Below, in pieces: positions 1 through 9,193 of a stretch of 64,000 nt of DNA (its first letter is position 1; each line of letters opens with the position of its first letter). This DNA is from Flavobacteriaceae bacterium CG2_30_31_66 (lineage in GTDB: Bacteria; Bacteroidota; Bacteroidia; Flavobacteriales; Flavobacteriaceae). Location of the stretch: positions 27,989 through 91,988 of the forward strand of contig MNYM01000009.1 of NCBI GenBank assembly GCA_001873065.1. Reading direction: 5' to 3'. The position numbers and the translations under genes are program-made. The notes beneath the pieces are model-generated. The model did no database searches and had not been told where the DNA came from. It saw only the letters and a list, made by a program, of their open reading frames with translations.

Positions 1-624
1 ATTTTACTAATTGTATTTGTTACAGTTTCAATAACAAATTTTTATGCTCAAACTGATGCTGTTCAAAGAAATTCAGTAACCTTTGGTATAAAAGCAGGGG
101 CAAATTATTCAAATGTGTACGACTCAAGCACTCAGGATTTTATAGCTGATGGTAAATTTGGATTTGCTGGTGGTGTTTTTGTTGGGATTCCATTAGGGAA
201 AATTATCGGAATTCAACCAGAGATTTTATATTCTCAAAAAGGATTCAAATCCTCAGGAACGTATTTTGGAAGCACTTATGAAATGACACGAACTACTGAA
301 TTTATTGACGTTCCGTTGTTATTGGCAGTGAAACCAATTGACCAGTTAACATTATTATTTGGTCCTCAATTTTCCTTTTTGATGAAACAAAAGGACGAAT
401 TTACGGGAGGTACTCTAAACGTAACTCAACAACAAGAGTTTGATAATAATGATATTACGAAAAACATTATGGGTTTAGTTGGCGGTGTTGATTTCAACGT
501 AAATAATTATGTATTTGGTTTTAGAGCTGCTTGGGATATTAAAACCAATGAAGGTGATGGAAATTCTTCTACACCTCGTTACAAAAACATGTTGTTTCAA
601 GCAACTGTAGGATTTAGATTTTAA
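1..624 (+). CDS. PorT-like outer-membrane beta-barrel protein, 5' end cut by window
   Basis: The reading frame is open from base 1, so the start lies outside the window; a GTG at 115 is internal. The first visible residues are hydrophobic and end in NFYAQ, which looks like the end of a signal peptide. After that come alternating beta-strand patterns (FGIKAGANYS, GIQPEILYSQKGF, FIDVPLLLAVKP, LTLLFGPQFSFL) and a terminal ATVGFRF strand ending in an aromatic residue. This is the pattern of the small outer-membrane beta-barrels (PorT/OMP_b-brl_2 type) common in Bacteroidota. About 207 residues are visible, near full length for the family. The substrate or role is not evident. A terminator follows directly. 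Confidence 0.8.
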   Translation: MLLIVFVTVSITNFYAQTDAVQRNSVTFGIKAGANYSNVYDSSTQDFIADGKFGFAGGVFVGIPLGKIIGIQPEILYSQKGFKSSGTYFGSTYEMTRTTEFIDVPLLLAVKPIDQLTLLFGPQFSFLMKQKDEFTGGTLNVTQQQEFDNNDITKNIMGLVGGVDFNVNNYVFGFRAAWDIKTNEGDGNSSTPRYKNMLFQATVGFRF

Positions 625-645
625 TCTAAAAACGACTTTAAACTT

Positions 646-678
646 AAAAAAGTGTCTCATTTTTGAGACGCTTTTTTT
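646..678 (+). terminator. Rho-independent terminator after the barrel gene
   Basis: A hairpin with arms GTGTCTCA and TGAGACGC, flanked by an A run on the left and a T run on the right, lies 22 bp after the stop codon. Because both flanks fit, it could also stop transcription arriving from the right. Confidence 0.75.
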
Positions 679-890
679 ATTCGAGATAATTCAACCTGTA
701 ATGCACACACATTTCTAAATCACCCATTTCAAAACCACTTTTTTTTAGTGTTCACACAAACAGTTAACACCCGCTAAAGTTCTAGGAAAAAATGATATCG
801 ATTGATTGGGAGGATTATTTTCAAGGTTTGAAATTAACAATGTAGTAATTTATCAGAATATAAAAAAGTCCGAATCTTTATTGATAATTT

Positions 891-1418
891 TCAGCTAAAT
901 ATAGGTTTTTCTTTATTTCCAAAAGCATCAATTGAAGATGAACAATTCAGGAATACATCACAATTTGGCATTCGCTCTTTCAACATAAAAGCTTTTTCAA
1001 GGATGCCTTTTTCATCCTCTTCTGCATCTAAAAAAACTTCCTTGAGAGATTGATTATTTAATGAATCGCATAAATCAGTTAGTGTAATTTTTGTTTTGGT
1101 AATATTTAAACTCTCTAATTGCTGCATTTGGTTGATAAAAGGAATGCATGCTTTCGTAATAGTATCATGCCTTCTTAAAAAAAGACTTTTCAGCTCTTTA
1201 AATTGCACCATATATGCTACAGCTTTATCTGTAATTAAAGTATCTTTCAAATATACATCTTGAATTGTAATAAGTCTTTTGGTAAAAAAATAAAAAAAAT
1301 CATCATCTTCATTGCCATCAACAGACCAAATTTGTTGCCAGTTTTCATGAAGTTGAGAAGGCTTGTCAAAATGATAATGCGTTTGCCAAAACTTTTTTTC
1401 TTCTTTTGAAAATTTCAT
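891..1418 (-). CDS. hypothetical protein with leucine-rich-repeat-like segments
   Basis: I chose the ATG at 1418 (protein MKFSKEEKKFW...), which overlaps the purL stop codon by one base in a TAATG arrangement. The upstream in-frame ATG would run into purL. The product has about 175 residues, no signal peptide and no membrane segment. Its middle has leucine-spaced stretches (LKSLFLRRHD, LESLNITKTKI, LKEVFLDAEED) resembling irregular leucine-rich repeats. The one-base overlap implies translational coupling with purL, but I see nothing that ties it to purine synthesis. No catalytic motif was recognised. Confidence 0.7.
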   Translation of the reverse strand: MKFSKEEKKFWQTHYHFDKPSQLHENWQQIWSVDGNEDDDFFYFFTKRLITIQDVYLKDTLITDKAVAYMVQFKELKSLFLRRHDTITKACIPFINQMQQLESLNITKTKITLTDLCDSLNNQSLKEVFLDAEEDEKGILEKAFMLKERMPNCDVFLNCSSSIDAFGNKEKPIFS

Positions 1419-4400
1419 TATTGACAATGTTTTTCTACCCAAATTCGTGCGTTCACAAAAGCAGTGATCCAAGGTGAAACTTCATCTTTTCTGCCTTTAG
1501 GATAATTTGCCCAATTCCACTGAAAAGTAGAACGTTCAATATGTGGCATGGTTACCAGATGACGACCTGTTTTGTCGCACAACATTGCTGTGTTAAAATC
1601 AGAACCATTTGGATTATTTGGATACCCTTCATAGCCATATTTTGCCACAATTTGATAATTTTCCTCAGTTTCTGGTAAGTGGAATTTTCCTTCTCCATGC
1701 GAAATCCAAACACCCAATTCTGATCCTGCTAACGAGGATAACATCACTGAATTATTTTCTTGAATTTTGACAGATGTGAAAGAACTTTCGTGTTTTTTAG
1801 AATCATTATGAATCATTTTTCCATGCACAGCATGCTCAGGATTGATGAGCTCTAATTCCATAAACAACTGACATCCGTTGCAAATTCCGACTGATAAGGT
1901 ATCTTCTCTTTGAAAGAATTTTTGCAAAGCGATGTTCGCTTTTTCATTGTATTTGAATGCGCCAGCCCAACCTTTTGCAGAGCCTAAAACATCCGAATTT
2001 GAAAACCCGCCAACAGCACCAATAAACTGAATATCTTCCAAAGTTTCACGACCTGAAATTAAATCGGTCATGTGAACATCTTTCACCTCAAAACCAGCTA
2101 AATACATCGCATTTGCCATTTCACGTTCCGAATTTGAACCTTTTTCACGAATAATTGCTGCTTTTGGACGTTGATTTTTGGGAGAAATATTTCCAACAAC
2201 ATCTGCTAATTTTCCAGTAAAATTTTCAGGAAAGGCAAATTGTAAAGGTTGGTTTTTAAAATTTTGATAACGGGCAGTTGCTTGGTTATTTGCGGTTTGT
2301 TTCTGGTCTAATAAATAAGAAGTTTTGTACCAAATATCTCTGGTTTCCCCAACATCAAAAGTGAAAATATCAGTATTGTTTTTGATGATTACTTTTCCTG
2401 AATTGGTTGCTTTTCCAATATTGATAATCTCAATACCATTTTCATTAAATTCCTTTTCAACAGTTGCGTCTGCCTGAAAAACCAATCCTGCATTTTCAGC
2501 AAAAAGTAGTTTTATAGCATCATTTTCATTCAAATTAGAAAGGTCAAATGCGGCTCCTAAATTCACTTCTGCAAAACACATTTCTAATAACGTGGTAATC
2601 AATCCTCCAGAGGCAACATCATGGCCACTTTTGATTTGGTCGTTTTTGACAAATTTTTGAAGTAAATTGAATGTTTTTTTAACGAAAGCAGCATTTTTCA
2701 CATCAGGAGTATCGTTTCCAATCGTGTTTAAAATTTGGTTGAAAGAACTTCCTCCTAATTTATAAGCATCTTGAGAAAGGTTGATATAGTAAATAGTTCC
2801 ACCATCAATTTGTAAAACAGGCTCTACAACTTTCGATATTTCATTACAATTTGCAGCAGCAGAAATAATTACTGTACCTGGAGAAATCACTTCTTCATTT
2901 GGATATTTTTGCTTCATAGAAAGTGAATCTTTCCCTGTTGGAACATTGATTCCCAATTCAATAGCAAATTCTGAAACTGCTTTAACTGCTTTGTATAATC
3001 TTGCATCTTCACCTTCATTTTTGCAAGGCCACATCCAGTTTGCTGACAATGAAACCGAATGCAATCCGTCTTTTAATGGTGCCCAAACAATGTTTGTTAA
3101 AGCTTCAGTAATGGCATTTCTACTGCCAGCTTCAGCATCAATCAATCCTGAAATTGGAGCGTGACCAATACTTGTGGCAATTCCTTCTTTTCCGTTATAA
3201 TCCAAAGCCATCACACCCACATTATTCAATGGCAATTGCAAAGCACCCACACATTGTTGTTTGGCAACTTTTCCGCCAACACATCTATCAACTTTATTAG
3301 TCAACCAATCTTTGCAAGCAACTGCTTCTAACTGTAAAACTTGCGCTAAATAGTCATAGATTTTTTCTGATTGATACTTCGAATTTTTATAATTTCTGAA
3401 AACGGTTTTGTCAGTCATTACCGTTTTTGGAGAGGATCCAAACATGTCTTCAAGCGCCAAATCCATCGGTTTTTGATGATTGCTTTTGGATTCGAAAGTA
3501 AATCTTTGATTGTCAGTCACAGTTCCAACAGTATACATTGGCGAGCGTTCACGTGCTGCAATTTTTTGAAGGATTTCTATATTTTTTTCGGCAATCACTA
3601 ATCCCATTCTTTCTTGAGATTCGTTGCCAATAATTTCTTTGGCTGATAATGTTGGATCACCAATTGGCAATGTGTCTAAATCAATATTTCCACCAGTTTC
3701 TTCTACCAATTCTGATAAGCAATTTAGGTGACCTCCAGCGCCATGATCGTGAATTGAAACGATAAAATTCTCTTCACTTTCCACCATTCCACGAATCGCA
3801 TTTGCAGCACGTTTTTGCATTTCAGGATTGGAACGTTGCACAGCATTTAACTCAATTCCAGAGGCAAATGCTCCAGTATCTGCAGATGAAACTGCTGCAC
3901 CACCCATTCCAATTCTATAATTTTCTCCACCTAAAATAACGATTTTATCTCCTTCTTTCGGACTGTCTTTGATGGCTTGAGTTGCTTTTCCATAACCAAT
4001 TCCTCCAGCTTGCATAATGACTTTGTCGTAACCTAATTTTCTTGGTTTTACTGAAAAATTTTCTGAATTTTCATCGTGTTCAAACGTGAAAACTGAACCA
4101 CAAATCAGAGGTTGACCAAATTTATTCCCAAAATCAGAAGCACCATTTGAAGCTTTGATTAAAATATTTATCGGAGTTTGATACAACCATTTTCTAGCTT
4201 CAAATTGTTGTTCCCAGGGTCTATCTTTTTCCAAACGAGAATACGAAGTCATATAAACAGCGGTTCCAGCCAAAGGAATCGATCCTTTTCCGCCTGCCAA
4301 TCTGTCTCTGATTTCACCTCCTGAACCCGTTGCTGCACCGTTAAAAGGCTCAACCGTTGTCGGAAAATTATGCGTTTCTGCTTTCAAAGAGATTACAGAA

Positions 4401-5116
4401 TCAAAATTTAAGGTTTGATAAAAATCAGGCTTGTCAGCTGATTTTGGTGCAAATTGGGTTACTTCAGGACCTTTGATGAAAGCAACATTGTCTTTGTAGG
4501 CAGAAACAATCTCATTTGGATGTTGTTTGGATGTTTCTTTAATCATCTTAAATAATGATATCGACTTTTCTTCTCCATCAATAACAAAAGTGCCATTAAA
4601 AATTTTGTGACGACAATGTTCTGAGTTTACTTGACTAAATCCAAAAACCTCAGAATCCGTGAGTTTTCTGCCAATTTTATTTGCAACATTCTCTAAATAC
4701 TGAACTTCTTCATCACTTAATGACAATCCTTCTTGCTTATTATAAGTTGCTATATTTTCAATTTCTAAAATTGATTCAGGTTGAATATTTATCGAAAAAA
4801 TAGTTTGATTCAATGATTTAAATTTTTCTGAAATCATTGGGTCAAAGTCAGAAAAATCAATAGTACATGCTGAAAATTCTTCAATTCTGATGATGTCAAA
4901 AATACCCATATTTTGAGTGATTTCAACAGCATTTGTGCTCCAAGGCGTAATCATTGCGGCTCTTGGGCCAACAAAAAAGGCGTCAATAGACGCCGCATTT
5001 ATTTTAGGTTGATTTCCAAATAACCAAGTCAATTTTGAAATGGTTTCAGTTGAGAATTCTTGCGTTGTTTGAACCGCAAAAACGGTTGTTTTTTGATCGC
5101 CGAAGAAATGAATCAT
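1418..5116 (-). CDS. purL: phosphoribosylformylglycinamidine synthase (large, single-chain)
   Basis: This enzyme converts FGAR, glutamine and ATP to FGAM in de novo purine synthesis. At 1232 residues it is the large single-chain form, with synthetase and glutaminase in one protein. Visible marks are SEHCRHKIFNG and KAETHNFPT in the N-terminal synthetase half, GGEIRDRLAGGKGS, and a C-terminal class I glutaminase with the nucleophile cysteine in VGICNGCQLFMEL and a late histidine in WISHGEGKFH. The length matches the family and I see no damage. The start at 5116 follows an AT-rich gap to GH57. No purine riboswitch was recognised upstream. The small 891-1418 gene is coupled downstream. Confidence 0.97.
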   Translation of the reverse strand: MIHFFGDQKTTVFAVQTTQEFSTETISKLTWLFGNQPKINAASIDAFFVGPRAAMITPWSTNAVEITQNMGIFDIIRIEEFSACTIDFSDFDPMISEKFKSLNQTIFSINIQPESILEIENIATYNKQEGLSLSDEEVQYLENVANKIGRKLTDSEVFGFSQVNSEHCRHKIFNGTFVIDGEEKSISLFKMIKETSKQHPNEIVSAYKDNVAFIKGPEVTQFAPKSADKPDFYQTLNFDSVISLKAETHNFPTTVEPFNGAATGSGGEIRDRLAGGKGSIPLAGTAVYMTSYSRLEKDRPWEQQFEARKWLYQTPINILIKASNGASDFGNKFGQPLICGSVFTFEHDENSENFSVKPRKLGYDKVIMQAGGIGYGKATQAIKDSPKEGDKIVILGGENYRIGMGGAAVSSADTGAFASGIELNAVQRSNPEMQKRAANAIRGMVESEENFIVSIHDHGAGGHLNCLSELVEETGGNIDLDTLPIGDPTLSAKEIIGNESQERMGLVIAEKNIEILQKIAARERSPMYTVGTVTDNQRFTFESKSNHQKPMDLALEDMFGSSPKTVMTDKTVFRNYKNSKYQSEKIYDYLAQVLQLEAVACKDWLTNKVDRCVGGKVAKQQCVGALQLPLNNVGVMALDYNGKEGIATSIGHAPISGLIDAEAGSRNAITEALTNIVWAPLKDGLHSVSLSANWMWPCKNEGEDARLYKAVKAVSEFAIELGINVPTGKDSLSMKQKYPNEEVISPGTVIISAAANCNEISKVVEPVLQIDGGTIYYINLSQDAYKLGGSSFNQILNTIGNDTPDVKNAAFVKKTFNLLQKFVKNDQIKSGHDVASGGLITTLLEMCFAEVNLGAAFDLSNLNENDAIKLLFAENAGLVFQADATVEKEFNENGIEIINIGKATNSGKVIIKNNTDIFTFDVGETRDIWYKTSYLLDQKQTANNQATARYQNFKNQPLQFAFPENFTGKLADVVGNISPKNQRPKAAIIREKGSNSEREMANAMYLAGFEVKDVHMTDLISGRETLEDIQFIGAVGGFSNSDVLGSAKGWAGAFKYNEKANIALQKFFQREDTLSVGICNGCQLFMELELINPEHAVHGKMIHNDSKKHESSFTSVKIQENNSVMLSSLAGSELGVWISHGEGKFHLPETEENYQIVAKYGYEGYPNNPNGSDFNTAMLCDKTGRHLVTMPHIERSTFQWNWANYPKGRKDEVSPWITAFVNARIWVEKHCQ

Positions 5117-5225
5117 TGGTTGGTTTTAATTAAAAATAAAACGCAAATTTACTTTTTTTCAAATGATTATTTACTCATAAATTCACTGAAATTTAGGAGT
5201 TATTCACGATGTTTTGAACAAAATT

Positions 5226-8027
5226 TTATTTTATGAATTTAAATGTTTTAACGACGTTAGTGTTCTTTTTAAATTTTAAAAAGTACAATCCATTGATTAA
5301 ATTTGAAATGTCAATCATTTTATTTTCAATAATTCCTTGTTGAATTATTTTTCCTAATGCATCGTAAATTTGATAGGAATCAACCTCAAAATCTGAATCA
5401 ATTCTCAAAAAATTCACTGCAGGATTTGGATATACTTTTACAGTTATCAGCTTGTTTTGATTTAGTGATAAAACACCTGTTCCCCATTGATACCATAAAT
5501 CATGGGTGACATTTGTGATATCTTCTGTCTGATTTTCTTGACCACCATTGCCATTATTAAAAATAATATTTATTGAAGTAATTCCAGTGAAAGTATGTTT
5601 ATACCATTCGTTATCATGTGTTTGCATTGAAATCCCTGGCCAAGGGTTACTTGGTAAACTGCTATCTGGAGCAGCATTCCACCAATAAATTTTGGGTGTA
5701 TTTAGCCAATTTGAAGGTGGCTTAAAATAAACTGTTATGTTAGGAATTTCCCCAATTGTATAAGTTTTGGTAATAATTTCTGATTTATTACTATCATTAT
5801 CAATTGCAAAAGCCTTGAAAGTGGTGGTTTCTGAAATTGATTTATTGACTGATTTAATAGCTGAATTTGAGTTTATAGTTGGTGTAGATCCATCCAAAGT
5901 ATAATAAATTATAGGATTAAGATCTTTTGAATCTTCTGCTGAAATGGTTATTTCAATCGCAGTTTTTGAATAGGAATTTTCGGGTGTAAAACTAACTTTT
6001 GGAGCAACATCTAAATTTTTTCCAACCCAGACATGTTGAATTTTTGATTTGGTCATGTTTCCTTGTATATCTGTGATTTCAACATAATAATCCACCAAAA
6101 CTTCTGACAAACCTTGAATTTTTGCATAATACAAATTCGAAATGGAAGTAGGTAAAATAAAAAAATTTATTTCAGCGTCATTTGTAATATTTCCCATTGG
6201 AAAAACTTTTTCTGTCATTGAAACACTTTGCCAATTCTCGACACTTTCTCCCCCTAAATAAGTATCATTATCATTATTTTCAAGTGGATTTTTTCCGTCT
6301 TTGTCAACTCTGAATTTTAACTCAGCAGTTTGAATTCCGCTTACGTCATAGGCGAAAGTCCAAACTGTGAAATCTGCGCTATTTAAATGCTGTTTGTAGC
6401 CATAAGTTGGTCCAAAACCGATTTCACCGGGATTATAAGGGTATCTTTGAGGAATAAAAACGGAAGGCTTTGTATTATCTATATTTTGATTTGCATCAAT
6501 TACTTCTTTGGCATAAGAAATGGCATTATTTGATGCAATTGTTGGCTTAACTTCCATGTCAATTGATTTGCCATAATACATATATCCACTGGTAAAACCG
6601 GGTAATAAGGCATTCCAAGCCAATGCTGATTTTTTAGAATTTGAAGTAGGATGAACAATATTTTCAATTGTTGAAATGCCTTCTAAATCTTCAGACATGA
6701 TAACATAATTTTCGGCGGCTGTCAAAACTGCCCAATTTCGGGCATCTTCTGTCCAACCATTAGGATCAAACTCAAAATTTGAGGTAAATAAAGGCCACAA
6801 CCAATTGATAAATTGGGGACTTCCCCAATCATTTTCGGCATTTATCCAAGAACCATCTTCAACTTTTACTAGTGAATTTTCAGGAGCTGGATTATCGAAT
6901 AAAAATTGCTGAATCGTATTTGGAGTATAGCCTTTATTGGCGGCTGCATTTGTGAAGTTTCTCACAGCTTCTTGATAATAACTTGCTCCTCCACCCCAAG
7001 CATTGTCACCATCATGCGCTAATAAAACAATCGAAGGATGATTTGATTCAGAAAATGGGGCAATATGTGTATCAATATCTCCCGTACTTTGTTCAGAAAA
7101 ACCATCTTTATAGCTCAATAAATCAGCCATTGGAACTACTGTAATCTTATATTCAATGCCAGTTTCAGGATTAACATACTTGGCTTTGTGCGCTTGATAA
7201 GAATATGGTGCTGCAAAAGCGCCTCCTCTTCCATCAATTTGACCACTCCACCAATTGATACCATTCGTTGATACCTTGTCTGCTTTGTTTGGTGGGTTCG
7301 AATTCACGCCTGAAGTTCCAAAATTCAAATTAGGATAATCGTTTAAAGTTCTTGCTAAATGACTATTCGCAACTATAGACCACTCAAAACCTTCTTCAAC
7401 CAAAACCTGAATAATTCGTTCAGAAAATGAACATTCAGCAGGCCAATAGCCTTTGGAATAATTACTGGCAAAATTATTTTGAACAATATATCTATGTCCT
7501 TGAATTTCTTTTTTTAACACACGATCACTCACTAAAGGACTCAATACGTGGTGCCATGAAAAACCGGTAATATCCATTCTTGGAAAACCTCCTGAAGTTT
7601 TCCAATTTTGCGCTTCAATAATATTATTTTGCCAATTGTTGACATATCCCAAAGCGTTTTTTTCGGCCAACGAATTCATATTTTCAATTAAACAAGCACC
7701 ATAATTTACTTGTGCTCCTGCATTCGAATGCTGTTTTATTGAATTAATAGCGTTTTTGGTTTCCCATTGGTAAGCATTTACTCTATCAGCTTTTCCAAAA
7801 ATTTCTTCTAAATTATTTAAAGGATGAACCAATCTGTCAGCATAAACATTTCCGCCATTATTTTTTAAAAAATTTGATTCCCAAACTTTTTGATATTCAA
7901 AAGGATTAGTTAGACTTTTATCAGGCCAATAAATAGGTTGCTGTAGGTGCCATAAATAGGAGGTATGCACCTGTGAAATAATTTTTACAGACAAAAGTAA
8001 AAGCAAAGAAAAAATTATCTTTTTCAT
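5226..8027 (-). CDS. secreted GH57-like alpha-glucanase with starch-binding and T9SS domains
   Basis: This is a 933-residue secreted protein. It starts with a signal peptide (KKIIFSLLLLLSVKIISQ). A glycoside hydrolase 57-like domain follows at about residues 20-520, with the opening motif SYLWHLQQPIYWPD, the segment YWPAECSFSERI (likely carrying the nucleophile glutamate) and LLAHDGDNAWGGG. Then comes a chitobiase C-terminal-like Ig domain (IIYYTLDGSTPTIN, about 690-765), a CBM26-like starch-binding module (IYWWNAAPDSSLPSNPWPG, about 770-850), and a T9SS type A sorting domain (VKVYPNPAVNFL to the end). The likely role is cell-surface or secreted breakdown of alpha-glucans. Family assignment is from motifs only; exact specificity is unknown. 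Confidence 0.85.
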   Translation of the reverse strand: MKKIIFSLLLLLSVKIISQVHTSYLWHLQQPIYWPDKSLTNPFEYQKVWESNFLKNNGGNVYADRLVHPLNNLEEIFGKADRVNAYQWETKNAINSIKQHSNAGAQVNYGACLIENMNSLAEKNALGYVNNWQNNIIEAQNWKTSGGFPRMDITGFSWHHVLSPLVSDRVLKKEIQGHRYIVQNNFASNYSKGYWPAECSFSERIIQVLVEEGFEWSIVANSHLARTLNDYPNLNFGTSGVNSNPPNKADKVSTNGINWWSGQIDGRGGAFAAPYSYQAHKAKYVNPETGIEYKITVVPMADLLSYKDGFSEQSTGDIDTHIAPFSESNHPSIVLLAHDGDNAWGGGASYYQEAVRNFTNAAANKGYTPNTIQQFLFDNPAPENSLVKVEDGSWINAENDWGSPQFINWLWPLFTSNFEFDPNGWTEDARNWAVLTAAENYVIMSEDLEGISTIENIVHPTSNSKKSALAWNALLPGFTSGYMYYGKSIDMEVKPTIASNNAISYAKEVIDANQNIDNTKPSVFIPQRYPYNPGEIGFGPTYGYKQHLNSADFTVWTFAYDVSGIQTAELKFRVDKDGKNPLENNDNDTYLGGESVENWQSVSMTEKVFPMGNITNDAEINFFILPTSISNLYYAKIQGLSEVLVDYYVEITDIQGNMTKSKIQHVWVGKNLDVAPKVSFTPENSYSKTAIEITISAEDSKDLNPIIYYTLDGSTPTINSNSAIKSVNKSISETTTFKAFAIDNDSNKSEIITKTYTIGEIPNITVYFKPPSNWLNTPKIYWWNAAPDSSLPSNPWPGISMQTHDNEWYKHTFTGITSINIIFNNGNGGQENQTEDITNVTHDLWYQWGTGVLSLNQNKLITVKVYPNPAVNFLRIDSDFEVDSYQIYDALGKIIQQGIIENKMIDISNLINGLYFLKFKKNTNVVKTFKFIK

Positions 8028-8143
8028 TGTAAAGTGTATTTTTTTAACACACTAAAGGTACTATTAACAATTATTCAATACAATAAGAAGATATGAAAAT
8101 TACGAACACGTGTTCGTGGATGACTATTGAACTATAAAAAAAC

Positions 8144-9193
8144 TTATTTTTTTATCAATTTTTTGGTGATTGAAAATTGATTTGAAGAAATTTTCACCAA
8201 ATAAATTCCGGGTTTCAATGATGAAATATCTATTTGTGAATCTGTTGTATCAATTTTATCGGACAGCATTTGTTTTCCTAAAATTGAAGAAATTTGAACA
8301 GTTACAGTTTCAGTAGTTTTCAAATAAAGGGTATCGCCTTCTGCGGGATTTGGATAAAAAGTAAACTTATTTATTTCATTTAGAGAGATATTAAGTGTTC
8401 CCCATCTATCCTGTGGTTGTTGAGTTCCAGAAGGTGGATTTCCCCAAATTTTTGTTGCCAAAAAAGGATTGTCTATAAACGGATTTCTATTTCCTTGAGC
8501 ATAGGTATTATTTAAATTTCCATGATAATTATTTCTTGTATCTTCAAATGAAGAAACAGGATCTTCTGCATTCCATTTAAGAAATAAATCAATCATATTG
8601 TCAGGAGTATTTGAATCACTACCAACACCAACTGCAGATGGCAAACAACGATCTCCATATCTCAAATACATATACATCATCATTCGTGCAATGTCACCTT
8701 TCCATTCGTCTCCAGGATACCAACCTCCAGATACATCACCAGAATTTCCAATGCCACTTGCAAATTTCTTACTTCCTCTTTGTCCATTGTACTGAACGTC
8801 AGAAGGTCTTAAATGATGGGCATCTGATCCTGGACCAGTTGTGCCTAAATTTGGATTTCCGATTGATTTTGGATAGGTATGTTCTCTATTCCAATCTCCA
8901 TTATTTCCTCCATTATCATTAATTCCTCTTGTTTTGGATGTGGTTCCTGATGAACTATAACCATAAATTAGAATTACTTCAGATGAATTATTTGGGTTTA
9001 CATCTGTTATTTTACAAACTTCCCAAATTTCAGAATATGATAAAAAGTTTTTGTGTGTGCTAATTATTTTGGCTGCTAAATCGTTTTTTAGGGCTATTCC
9101 ATATTTAGTAAAATCAATTCCGATATAGTAGTTTTGTTGTGAAAATATAGAAACTGATAAAACAGTGAATAAAAGTATTAGAAATTTTTTCAT
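8144..9193 (-). CDS. secreted endonuclease I family nuclease, T9SS cargo (short form)
   Basis: A 349-residue protein with a signal peptide (ending FSQQ), an endonuclease I/NucM-type nuclease domain and a C-terminal T9SS domain (FTFYPNPAEGDTLYLK... ending ITKKLIKK). The nuclease core shows DWNREHTYPKS, the beta-beta-alpha-metal histidine region, plus GSDAHHLRPSD and WYPGDEWKGDIARMMMYM. Family members cut DNA and RNA nonspecifically outside the cytoplasm, so a role in extracellular DNA use is likely. The start codon overlaps the stop of the larger paralogue upstream by one base (TAATG), so the two are one transcription unit. Confidence 0.9.
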   Translation of the reverse strand: MKKFLILLFTVLSVSIFSQQNYYIGIDFTKYGIALKNDLAAKIISTHKNFLSYSEIWEVCKITDVNPNNSSEVILIYGYSSSGTTSKTRGINDNGGNNGDWNREHTYPKSIGNPNLGTTGPGSDAHHLRPSDVQYNGQRGSKKFASGIGNSGDVSGGWYPGDEWKGDIARMMMYMYLRYGDRCLPSAVGVGSDSNTPDNMIDLFLKWNAEDPVSSFEDTRNNYHGNLNNTYAQGNRNPFIDNPFLATKIWGNPPSGTQQPQDRWGTLNISLNEINKFTFYPNPAEGDTLYLKTTETVTVQISSILGKQMLSDKIDTTDSQIDISSLKPGIYLVKISSNQFSITKKLIKK

